DNA of 64,000 nucleotides from Leifsonia xyli. GTDB taxonomy: Bacteria > Actinomycetota > Actinomycetes > Actinomycetales > Microbacteriaceae. The notes under the pieces are model-generated. The model made no database searches. It was not told where the DNA came from and saw nothing but the letters and a program-made list of their open reading frames with translations. Shown piece by piece: positions 48,652-56,923 of the stretch. Position numbers and translations under genes: made by a program. Within the stretch, counting starts at the first letter, position 1. Every line of letters begins with the position of its first letter. The stretch is from contig QFQR01000001.1 in NCBI GenBank assembly GCA_003243275.1, positions 434,001-498,000 of the forward strand, in the 5' to 3' direction.

Positions 48652-51381
48652 TCAGGACGGACGGGCCGCGGGTGGCCGTCGCTCCTCGGGCGTGCGCGAG
48701 CTCGCGTCGCCGGGTGCCGCGAGGGCCGGCAGCACCAGCCGCACCCGGGTGACGCGCCCCGCGGTGGCCAACCAGGCCTCGCCCGGGCCAGCCAGCGGGG
48801 GTGCGGCACCACGCGAACGGGTGAGGGTGCGCAGCTCGCCGCGCCCGCAGCCGTGCAGCAGCAGCCGACCGCTCCGGCGCATCCGTCCGAGGGTGAGGTG
48901 GTCGATGAGCCAGGAGTCGGCATCCCCCACCACGATCATCGCGGCCGGATCGCCGCCGAGCGCTGCGGCGTGCACACCGGCCGCCGCGAGCTCGGCGAGC
49001 CACCCCTCCGGGTCGGGCGAGGCGATCCCCCAGTCTCCTTCACCGAGATGGGCCTCGACCGGTTCGGAGCGCCACGGCTGCGGATGCGCGGGGGCGAGGG
49101 CGAGCTGCGCCTCGTGGCCCTCCCACACGGCCGATCCGGGGCGGCGGTCGGCACGAAAGGTGCGCGCCTCTCCGCCCGTGAGCAGATGCTCCTCGCGGCT
49201 CGGCAGCCTCAGCAGCAGGCGCTGCTCGAACGCCGCGAGCGCACCCTGGAGGGCCCCGCCCGCCGCGCGCGAGCTCGCGGCCACGGCCACCCCCGCGCGT
49301 CGCCCCTCGCGCGCGACGCGCACGAGCAACTCGCTGAGCTCGGCGCGCTGCTCTGCGTCTCCGCGTGCGAGCAGCGCGTCGAGATCGTCGATCGCGACGA
49401 GCGTCCGCTGCGCCGTGACGGGCGCCACGAGTGCGTCCCAGAGTTCGGCGGGCTCCTGCGGAACCCACCGCACCTCGGCCGGGCACGCCGCCGCGAGCGA
49501 CGCGAGCGCCTCGGTGCGCCCGGAGCCCGATGCGCCGACCACGAGCAGGGGCCCAGCTCGCCACGGGTCGAGCATGAGCGGGTCACGACGCTGGCATTCG
49601 GGCAGGTCGACGAGGCCCACCACGGGTTCCCCGCCCGGCGCGGACGGCAGCTCGGACCGGGTGACGAGCACCGGCAGCGGATCGACCCATGGGCGCGCCT
49701 CGGGGATCGGATGCCCCTCCCAGCGCGCCGCGACCCGCGCGGCGAGCCCCGGCCCGGCGAGGGCGAGCTGCACCTCGCGCACGCCCGCGCCGTCCCGCAC
49801 GATCGCGCGCCCACGTGCGGCAGCGGGGATCGCAGCCGCATCGCTCACACCGACCGTCGCGGCGCTGTCGGACGACTCCAGCACCCGCAGACAGACCCGG
49901 AGGGTGATGTTGGCGAGCACGGCGTCGCGCACCACGCCCGCGGGTCGTTGGGTGCCGAGCACGAGGTGCAGTCCGAGGGAGCGACCGCGCGCGGCGAGGT
50001 CGGCGAACACCTGCTGAAGCTCCGGATCGGTCTGCACGAGCGCCGCGAACTCGTCGACCACGATGACGAGCCGCGGCACGACGCCCGCCGGCAGCTCGCG
50101 CGCCTCCCGCACGGCGTACCGGGCGAGCACCGTCTCCCGCCGGCGCAGTTCCGCCCGCAGACTCTGCACGGCGCGCGCGGCGGTGCTCGGGTCGAGGTCG
50201 CTCACGATGCCCGCGACATGCGGGAGCACGGTGAGCGGGGCGAACGCGGCCCCACCCTTGAAGTCCACGAGCAGGAAGGCGAGCTCGCTCGGCGGGTGCC
50301 GAGCCGCGAGCGCGATCACCCAGCTGACCAGCAACTCGCTCTTGCCCGCGCCCGTCGTCCCCGCGACGAGCGCGTGCGGACCCTGATCGACGAGATCGAG
50401 CGACACGACCCCCTCGCCGTCCCGAGCGAGCGGTGCGCCGGAGATCGGATCATCCGAGGTCGCAGTGAGCAGCTCCTCGAGATCGACCGAAGCCGGGATC
50501 GCCTCGGGCGCCCGCCATCCGTGCGCGCGTGCGGCCTCCGCGAGGCGCGCGGCGAGGTGAGCCGCCTCCACGGCCGCGAGGTAGGCCGGGCGCCAGGCAT
50601 CCGGTGGCTCCGGGGACTCGATCCGCGGATGCTCGCCCGCCTCCCCCAGCGCGAGCCCCCACTCCCCCGGGCGCGGCGCACCGACCCGGATGCGCAGGAT
50701 CCGGCGCTCGCCCGCATCCACCGTCCATTCCGCACCCGGCGCGCACCTGGCAGGCAGGGCCTCGATCCATCGCTCGCCTTCGGGAGCCGTCACCCGCGCG
50801 GTGCCCGGCTCGCACCGTCCGACGGCCTGCAGGATCAGTCCGCGGGCGAAGGCGTCGACGAGCGGGCGGACCCCGGTGACCGCGATCTCGTCGGTGTCCT
50901 CGAGCATCAGGGGGGCACCGGGAACGACCGCCGCGAGCGCGCGGAGCGCGGCGGTCTCGCCGGCGAGCTCGGGAACCTCCGCTGCCGTCTCGAGTTGGAT
51001 CCCGGAGGGGAGATCCGCCGCGCCGATCCACCAGCCGCGCGCCTCGGGCGAGGCCTCGCCGAGACGCGGAAGCGCCGCCCGGCACTCCCGCAGCCGGGCC
51101 GCGACGAGTGCCTCGATCTCGGTGTGCACGGCCGCCATCCGTTCCCGCGCGGCGGCGAGCTCGGCGCGCCGGGCACGGCGGCTGGACCGGCGTCCGTCGA
51201 GCGCGGTCGCGACCCCGACGACGGGACCGAGCAGCGCGAACAACAGCGTGTAGGGCGAGGAGGTCACGAGCCAGAGCACGACGGCGAGCAGCAGCGGGGC
51301 GATCGTCGCGACCACGGGGATGCCACGCCGCGGCGCGGGGTCGGTGACGGCGGGAAGGGGGATGCGATGCACCGGGAGCAT
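48652..51381 (-). CDS. FtsK/SpoIIIE-domain ATPase related to type VII secretion EccC
   Basis: 909 residues. Two N-terminal membrane helices (about 22-60), then a long soluble part with tandem ATPase domains. Domain 1 has Walker A VAGTTGAGKSELLVSWVI (Lys347), FLLVDFKGGAAF, Walker B RLVIVVDEFAAL, and LGTQRPAGVV. Domain 2 is degenerate: GASGSGRTEAL has Arg at about 622 where Walker Lys should be; TLVAIDDLDALL is its B strand. This build (active first, degenerate later ATPase) is the EccC/EssC pattern, but no WXG100 substrate or other ESX part is coded in the window. ATG at 51381 with a run of G as SD. It is the outermost gene of the kinase/FnIII cluster on this side. Confidence 0.85.
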   Translation of the reverse strand: MLPVHRIPLPAVTDPAPRRGIPVVATIAPLLLAVVLWLVTSSPYTLLFALLGPVVGVATALDGRRSSRRARRAELAAARERMAAVHTEIEALVAARLRECRAALPRLGEASPEARGWWIGAADLPSGIQLETAAEVPELAGETAALRALAAVVPGAPLMLEDTDEIAVTGVRPLVDAFARGLILQAVGRCEPGTARVTAPEGERWIEALPARCAPGAEWTVDAGERRILRIRVGAPRPGEWGLALGEAGEHPRIESPEPPDAWRPAYLAAVEAAHLAARLAEAARAHGWRAPEAIPASVDLEELLTATSDDPISGAPLARDGEGVVSLDLVDQGPHALVAGTTGAGKSELLVSWVIALAARHPPSELAFLLVDFKGGAAFAPLTVLPHVAGIVSDLDPSTAARAVQSLRAELRRRETVLARYAVREARELPAGVVPRLVIVVDEFAALVQTDPELQQVFADLAARGRSLGLHLVLGTQRPAGVVRDAVLANITLRVCLRVLESSDSAATVGVSDAAAIPAAARGRAIVRDGAGVREVQLALAGPGLAARVAARWEGHPIPEARPWVDPLPVLVTRSELPSAPGGEPVVGLVDLPECQRRDPLMLDPWRAGPLLVVGASGSGRTEALASLAAACPAEVRWVPQEPAELWDALVAPVTAQRTLVAIDDLDALLARGDAEQRAELSELLVRVAREGRRAGVAVAASSRAAGGALQGALAAFEQRLLLRLPSREEHLLTGGEARTFRADRRPGSAVWEGHEAQLALAPAHPQPWRSEPVEAHLGEGDWGIASPDPEGWLAELAAAGVHAAALGGDPAAMIVVGDADSWLIDHLTLGRMRRSGRLLLHGCGRGELRTLTRSRGAAPPLAGPGEAWLATAGRVTRVRLVLPALAAPGDASSRTPEERRPPAARPS

Positions 51382-51468
51382 CCCCCCAGCACAGCGGATC
51401 GCGCCGCGCCACGGGAGCCGATCACCCGCTTCTGGGGATGGATGCGCGTTCCGGGTTCCTGGGGAGGA

Positions 51469-52257
51469 TCAGCTGACGATGAAGAACTGCTCGCCGATCT
51501 CGACCCTGCTGCCGCGCGCGATGACGTAGCGCTTGCCCGGATTGCAGCGCACCGCGGCCGTGTCGGGCTGCCGCACGATCGTTCCGTTCGTCGAGTAGCG
51601 ATCGCTGACCCAGAACCGTCCCGCCTCCTGCCCGAACTCGATATGCGATTTCGACACCGACTTGCCGACGTCGAAGATCGGCACGAGCTCGTCGACGAAC
51701 TCCCCCGGCTCCGGAGCAGGGTTGCGCCCGATGAGCCCGGTGCCCGCCACGACGACGCTCTCGCCCGTGCTGAACTGCAGCACGTAGCGCTCCGCGGCGG
51801 GTTCCGCCGCGGGCTCCGGCGCGACGATGCGTGTGCTCTCGATGTCTTCGAGCTCGGCGGATGCGGTGGGCTCCGGCGCGTCGACCTCCGCGGGAGCAGG
51901 AGCAGGAGTCGGAGCCGCAGCCGGGGCAGGAGCCGGCACGTACTCAGGCGCCCATTCCGCGTACCGTTCCGACGCGAGCTCCCCCGCGGGGGCGAGCTCG
52001 AGTCCCGCAGTCATGGGACGCAGCACGAAGCCGCATTCGCCGCAGAAGATGTCGGCATCCTCGATCGCGCTGCCGCACTGGGGGCAATGCGGAACGGGCG
52101 CGGGCGGGGCCGGCGGCATCCCGACCACGGCGCCGGCATCCGGCTGCGCGAGGGGGCTCGGCTGCGCGGCGGGCCCGGACTCCCCCACCGAGCGCCCGCA
52201 CTCCACGCAGAAGAGGGCCCCGGGCGGCAGCTGCGTGCCGCAATACAGGCAGTTCAT
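51469..52257 (-). CDS. Zinc-ribbon and FHA domain protein
   Basis: 262 residues. Zinc ribbon 1 at residues 3-20 (CLYCGT, CVECG); zinc ribbon 2 near 58-78 (CPQCGS, CGECG). A Pro/Ala-rich disordered linker follows (AEWAPEYVPAPAPAAAPTPA and onward). The C-terminal FHA domain spans about 165-262: GLIGRNPAPEPG, KSVSKSHIEFGQ, DRYSTNGTIV. The Arg, Ser, His and Asn-Gly-Thr that bind phosphothreonine are present. It is a natural reader of phosphorylation by the Ser/Thr kinase at the other end of the cluster. The ATG at 52257 overlaps the stop of the transglutaminase-like gene. Confidence 0.9.
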   Translation of the reverse strand: MNCLYCGTQLPPGALFCVECGRSVGESGPAAQPSPLAQPDAGAVVGMPPAPPAPVPHCPQCGSAIEDADIFCGECGFVLRPMTAGLELAPAGELASERYAEWAPEYVPAPAPAAAPTPAPAPAEVDAPEPTASAELEDIESTRIVAPEPAAEPAAERYVLQFSTGESVVVAGTGLIGRNPAPEPGEFVDELVPIFDVGKSVSKSHIEFGQEAGRFWVSDRYSTNGTIVRQPDTAAVRCNPGKRYVIARGSRVEIGEQFFIVS

Positions 52258-54557
52258 GCGCGACTCCTCGGTCGCAGCAGCTGGCGCACCGTACCGCCGC
52301 CGAGCGAGCGCACCGAGATGAGCGCACGCAACTTCTCGCGGCGGGTGCGACCCGAGTCGAGTGAGGCACGCAGCTCCCCGATCGCCACCCACACGCGCTC
52401 GGCATCGGCCTCCCGCGGGGGGTCCGGCGCGAACACGGCGCGGTCGACGACCGCCGCGAGCACGCGCGACGGCAGGGTGCCCACGGCGGCGGCGAGCTCG
52501 GTGCGGGTCGCCGCCGGGGGTGCCGCGAGGCCGTGGTCGACCACGAGGTCCGCGAACTCATCCCACCCCCCGCGGATGCGCGCGAGCGCCGTCGACCCGG
52601 TGCGTCGCAGGTATCGGCGGCGCACCTTGGCACCGATCACGACGAGGAACGGCGCGAGGACGATCGCGATCGCGAGCAGCACGATCCCACCGATCCGCGC
52701 GGCCTGCAGCAGCACCTCGAGCGTCGCGTCGGGAGCAGCGGGCGTGTCGGCCGTGGTGTCCTGATCGCTCTGCTCGTCGCGCGGATCGACGCGATCCACG
52801 GGCGGCGGCACGATGGTGTCCGGTCGCGAGATGGGAGTCGGCTGCTCGGGCTCTTCCTCGGGGATCGGGCGCACCGGCGGCACGGGGTCGATCGCGACCC
52901 AGCCGTCGCTCGCCGTGTCGACCTCGATCCACGCGCTGATGTCGGAGCCGCGCACCACGGTCGTCGTGTCGGCGCCCTCGGACTCGGGGGCGAAGCCGAC
53001 CACCACCCGGGTCGGGAAGCCCAGGCGGGTCGCCATCAGCGCGGCCGCGACCGCGTACTGCTCGGCGTCGCCGATCATCTGGGCGCCCGAGAACAGCTCG
53101 GCGATGCGGTCGAGCGAATGACCCGAACGACTCGCGGGCTCGTCCGCCGAGAGGCCATGACTGATGTAGCCGTCGGCGCGCAGCCGCTGGATCGCGGCGA
53201 CCAGCTGAGCCCCCGAGCCCTCCACCCCCTGCACGTAGCTGTCGAGCGCCGTCGAGAGCTCCTCGGGCGGGTCGACGGTGCGGGGGACGTCGGCGGAGCC
53301 CGGCACCGCGGTGCGGAGCGAATCGAGGTCGCGGTCGGGCGGCAGCACCGCCTCGAGCCGGTAGCTGTCACCGGAGCCGACACCCGCGAGGTCGGCGGCC
53401 GTGCCCGTCGGGTTGTTGAACGCGAAGCCGTCGTCGAGACGCGCGGAGCCGCTGCCGGTGAAGTCGATCTGCTCGAGCCGTCCCACGGTCGGCACCCATA
53501 CGCCCGAGTACCCCTCGACCGTGACCGTGAGGTCGGCGCGCGTTCCCCCGGGGACCGACTGATCGATCCGCGTGGGCACCCGCACGAAGGTGCCGGAGGC
53601 CGAGTCGACGCGCGCGCTCCCGACCGCGTAGACGACCCCGTCGTAGCTGTCGAGTGTCGCGATGCGGATCCGCGCGCCCGTCGGCAGGCCCTTCACCTCG
53701 AGCATCGTGGTGTCGGCGGTCCCCTCGCGGAGGTAGCGCCGGAAGGACGACAGCGGGCTCGGGTAGTCGCGGGGGTCGAAGGGTTGGGCGACGGCGTTGC
53801 GCAACACGTCCCGGTCGCCGTTCGGGGTGAGGGTGCCCGCGACGGCGACGGAACCGCCCGCCGCGAACAGCATGACGAGCGCCCCGGCCAGCAGCGTGCG
53901 CGCCTCGACGCCGAACCGGAAGCCGGCCGAGGCGGCGTCGCGATCCTGAACCCGGCCGACCGCGCGCCGACGACGCCAGCGCCGCCAACTGATCCAGCCG
54001 ATGCTCACGACGAGCATCGCGATGCCGAGCGGCACCGGGTGGCTCGCGGCGCTCGGACCGAAGACGATGCCGACGACGAACACGACGACCGGCGGGATCG
54101 CCGCGAACTCGCCGTAACGCACCCGGAGGGCGATGCTGACCGCGACGACGGTGGCGACCAGCAAGAGCACGAACGCCGGGACCAGCAGCGACTGGTAGTC
54201 CCCCACGGGGAGCGTGATCGTCAGAAGCTGCTTCCAGCCGAGCACCGCGCCGGAGAACAGGTCGACGAGCCCCGCGAAGCTCGGCAGCACGCCCCCGACC
54301 GCCTGCCCCGGCACGGCGAGCGGCACCCCGGTGAGCGCGAATCCGGCGACCGTGACGAGCAACACGATCCAGGCGGGCCACCGGAACACCGCGCCGAGCA
54401 CCGCGATCACGGTGCCCAGCAGGATCGCCCCGACCGCGAGCGCGAGGTAGGCGCTCGACTGATAGATCGGCCACAGCATGACGGCCGCGATGCCCAGGGC
54501 GAGCCACAGCTGCAGCACGTCACCGATCGCCGCCGGCCCGAGGCGCCTGGCGCTCAT
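52254..54557 (-). CDS. Transglutaminase-like membrane protein, catalytic Cys and His replaced
   Basis: 767 residues. An N-terminal multi-helix membrane part (about 1-210, DUF3488-like), an extracytoplasmic transglutaminase-like domain (about 420-570), one more helix near 625-645, and a cytoplasmic DUF4129-like tail. In active family members the core reads GDCEQxA and xHAWxE; here the same places read GDAEQYA (Ala498) and ISAWIE (Ser541), while Asp557 in AIDPVPP is kept. It should therefore be unable to form the thioester intermediate, and more likely acts as a binding or scaffold protein. ATGA overlaps join it to the DUF58 gene before it and the FHA gene after it. Confidence 0.88.
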   Translation of the reverse strand: MSARRLGPAAIGDVLQLWLALGIAAVMLWPIYQSSAYLALAVGAILLGTVIAVLGAVFRWPAWIVLLVTVAGFALTGVPLAVPGQAVGGVLPSFAGLVDLFSGAVLGWKQLLTITLPVGDYQSLLVPAFVLLLVATVVAVSIALRVRYGEFAAIPPVVVFVVGIVFGPSAASHPVPLGIAMLVVSIGWISWRRWRRRRAVGRVQDRDAASAGFRFGVEARTLLAGALVMLFAAGGSVAVAGTLTPNGDRDVLRNAVAQPFDPRDYPSPLSSFRRYLREGTADTTMLEVKGLPTGARIRIATLDSYDGVVYAVGSARVDSASGTFVRVPTRIDQSVPGGTRADLTVTVEGYSGVWVPTVGRLEQIDFTGSGSARLDDGFAFNNPTGTAADLAGVGSGDSYRLEAVLPPDRDLDSLRTAVPGSADVPRTVDPPEELSTALDSYVQGVEGSGAQLVAAIQRLRADGYISHGLSADEPASRSGHSLDRIAELFSGAQMIGDAEQYAVAAALMATRLGFPTRVVVGFAPESEGADTTTVVRGSDISAWIEVDTASDGWVAIDPVPPVRPIPEEEPEQPTPISRPDTIVPPPVDRVDPRDEQSDQDTTADTPAAPDATLEVLLQAARIGGIVLLAIAIVLAPFLVVIGAKVRRRYLRRTGSTALARIRGGWDEFADLVVDHGLAAPPAATRTELAAAVGTLPSRVLAAVVDRAVFAPDPPREADAERVWVAIGELRASLDSGRTRREKLRALISVRSLGGGTVRQLLRPRSRA

Positions 54558-55930
54558 GCGACCGCCGCCGATCGGGCCAGCGCGATCCGGAGCTCGTCGA
54601 GGTACCCGATCGTGAGCACGTTGAGTCCCGCGAGCCTGCGGAGGCCGGGGGCCGCGTCGGGGTCGCAGACGATGGCGAGCACCTCCACGTCGCGGCGGAA
54701 CGACGAGGCCGCGATGCGGAGCTCCTGCGGAGTCGTGCGTGATCCGCAGACGAGGAAGGCCACCGAGATGCCCGGGGTGCCGTCGGCGACGATCCGGGCC
54801 ATCTCGCGCATCGGGAGCGCATCGATATCCGCCTGGACCACGGCGAGGTCGTCGAGCAGACGGTCCGGAAGGTGGGTGGCGAGCGGGCGCACGGCGTAGA
54901 CGCGCCGTTTCGCGAACTCGGGGGTGAGCGCGGACACCACGACCGACACGGTGCGGCCGTCGCGGATGGCGCGCACGCCGAGGGATCCGGCGACGCTGAC
55001 GGCGAGCTCGAACTCGGCCTCGCTCGCGAAGTCGTGGGTGGCGAGGCTCAGCGAGACCACGAGGTGGCTGCGGCGGGTCTGCTCGAACTGCCGCACCATG
55101 TAGGTGCCCGTCTTCGCGGTGGAACGCCAGTGGATGTAGCGCCGGTCATCCCCTGACTGGTATTCGCGCAGCGCGTGGAAGGCGACGTCGCTCGCGGTCA
55201 GGTCGCGGGTCGGTGCGCCCTCGAGGTCGCGGATCAGGCCGGTGCTGGTCGAGGGCACGCTCACGGTGTGCGGATGCACCACGAGTTCGAGGCGCTCGGT
55301 CCAGCTGTGCTCGCGGCGGATGAGTCCGATCGGGTCGCCGCGCACCGTGCGCACCGGCCCCACGGCGATCAGCCCGCGGCGGTCGGTGGGGATGGCGAAC
55401 TCCTGGGTGTGCGCGCTCGAGCGGCGCAGGCCGGGGAGGGGGAGCTCGACGATCACCTCGCCGACGGGGACCTCCATGACGGTTCCGAGCATCCGCCGTC
55501 CGCCGTTGTCGACCGTGACCGCGCCCCGTGCCGGCTCCCCGACGACCGCGCGACGGTGCGGCAGCGAGAGGGTCATCCGATACGGCGCCCGCCCGACGAG
55601 GAACAGCACCGCGACGAGCGCGAGGATGACCGCGGCCCAGCCTGCCGCCACCAGCTCGAGCCAGCCGAGGGTGTAGCCGATCCCGAGTGCGATCGGGATG
55701 ATGGCGATGACGACCCAGCCGAGCGGCGTGACGACGCCGCCGAGTCGACGTCCGACGCGTGCGAATCCCCGTCCGATGGCGCGCGCCGCGCGCACCGTCC
55801 CGACGACGACGTCGGCGAGCACGCCCGTGCGCGCGCCGACGATCCGGGCCCGGGTCGCGCCGAGCCCGGCGGTGTCGCTCGGGATGGTCGTCTCGCGGCT
55901 CGCGCTCGACGACCGGGACTGTGGGCTCAC
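54554..55930 (-). CDS. DUF58 protein (MoxR-associated)
   Basis: 458 residues. Two close membrane helices (about 65-105) precede a beta-rich region. The DUF58 signature is near residue 255-300: HALREYQSGDDRRYIHWRST, then AKTGTYMVRQFEQTRRSHLV. A von Willebrand A-like fold follows (SLSLATHDFASEAEFELAVS). DUF58 proteins are partners of MoxR ATPases, often in assembly or activation of surface or secreted complexes; the exact role is not known. The GTG at 55930 overlaps the MoxR stop (GTGA). Confidence 0.9.
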   Translation of the reverse strand: MSPQSRSSSASRETTIPSDTAGLGATRARIVGARTGVLADVVVGTVRAARAIGRGFARVGRRLGGVVTPLGWVVIAIIPIALGIGYTLGWLELVAAGWAAVILALVAVLFLVGRAPYRMTLSLPHRRAVVGEPARGAVTVDNGGRRMLGTVMEVPVGEVIVELPLPGLRRSSAHTQEFAIPTDRRGLIAVGPVRTVRGDPIGLIRREHSWTERLELVVHPHTVSVPSTSTGLIRDLEGAPTRDLTASDVAFHALREYQSGDDRRYIHWRSTAKTGTYMVRQFEQTRRSHLVVSLSLATHDFASEAEFELAVSVAGSLGVRAIRDGRTVSVVVSALTPEFAKRRVYAVRPLATHLPDRLLDDLAVVQADIDALPMREMARIVADGTPGISVAFLVCGSRTTPQELRIAASSFRRDVEVLAIVCDPDAAPGLRRLAGLNVLTIGYLDELRIALARSAAVA

Positions 55931-56898
55931 ACGGCCTGCCGATCGCTCGGTGGCGGGGTCTCGAGCAGCAGCTGGGAGATGATGCTCGACGGCGTGACCC
56001 CGTCGAACTCCGCCTCGGGGTCGAGCACGAGGCGGTGTGCGAGCACAGGCTCGGCGAGCGACTTGATGTCGTCCGGCACGACGTAGTGCCTCCCGCTGGC
56101 CGCCGCGAGGGTCTTGGCGGCGCGGACCAGGGCGAGCGCACCGCGCACGCTCGCCCCCAGTCGCACCTCGGTCGCCGAGCGGGTCGCCTCGGTGAGCCGC
56201 GAGACGTAGTCGTTGATGGAGGGATCGACGTGCACGGTGCGCACGAGGGCCGCGAGCTCGATGACCTCGGCCGCGCCGATGATCGACGGGATGACGGTGT
56301 CATGCGCCCGCACACCCGCCCCCTCGAGGATGCGCACGGTGGCGGCGTGGTCGGGGTAGCCGATGGATGCCTTCAGCAGGAATCGGTCGAGCTGCGCCTC
56401 CGGCAGACGGTAGGTGCCTGCCTGCTCGATCGGGTTCTGCGTCGCGATGACCATGAACGGTGCCGCGACCGGGTGCGTCTCCCCGTCGACGGTGACCCGC
56501 CCTTCCTCCATGACCTCGAGCAGGGCCGCCTGGGTCTTGGGGCTCGCGCGGTTGATCTCGTCCGCGAGCACGACGTTCGCGAACACGGGACCGCGGTGGA
56601 AGTCGAAGTCGCCCGTGCGCTGGTCGTAGATGCTCACGCCCGTGATGTCGCCCGGCAGCAGGTCGGGGGTGAACTGGATGCGGTTGCTCGTTCCGTCGAC
56701 GCTCTGCGCGATGGCGCGTGCCAGCGAGGTCTTGCCGGTGCCCGGGTAGTCCTCGAGCAGCAGGTGGCCTTCGCTGAACAGCGCGATGAAGCCGAGGCGC
56801 ACGACGAAGGTCTTGCCGAGCAGCACCTGCTCGACGCCGGACACGAGTCGACCGAACGTCTCGTGGAATGCGCTCGCCTGCTCGGGCGTCATCGTCAT
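55927..56898 (-). CDS. MoxR-family AAA+ ATPase
   Basis: 323 residues. Walker A LLEDYPGTGKTSLARAIA, Walker B NVVLADEINRASPKTQAALL, sensor 1 FMVIATQNPIEQAG, and arginine-finger region LPEAQLDRFLLKASIGYP: all the MoxR marks. It probably remodels a partner, most likely the neighbouring DUF58 protein. The ATG at 56898 has AGAGG about seven bases upstream; the in-frame GTG at 56913 precedes that SD and is less likely. Confidence 0.93.
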   Translation of the reverse strand: MTMTPEQASAFHETFGRLVSGVEQVLLGKTFVVRLGFIALFSEGHLLLEDYPGTGKTSLARAIAQSVDGTSNRIQFTPDLLPGDITGVSIYDQRTGDFDFHRGPVFANVVLADEINRASPKTQAALLEVMEEGRVTVDGETHPVAAPFMVIATQNPIEQAGTYRLPEAQLDRFLLKASIGYPDHAATVRILEGAGVRAHDTVIPSIIGAAEVIELAALVRTVHVDPSINDYVSRLTEATRSATEVRLGASVRGALALVRAAKTLAAASGRHYVVPDDIKSLAEPVLAHRLVLDPEAEFDGVTPSSIISQLLLETPPPSDRQAV

Positions 56899-56923
56899 GG
56901 GGTGTCCTCTCACAGCTGTCGGG

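Noticed and set aside
48652..51381. FtsK chromosome translocase
   Set aside because: It lacks the FtsK gamma domain and four-helix N-terminus, and has a second degenerate ATPase domain as in EccC/EssC.
48475..52764. Plus-strand open frame of 1429 codons
   Set aside because: It is antisense to the FtsK/EccC, FHA and part of the transglutaminase genes. Its product is Arg/Gly/His/Glu-rich and low in hydrophobic residues, and it crosses three gene boundaries. Such frames arise from strong GC bias at third positions.
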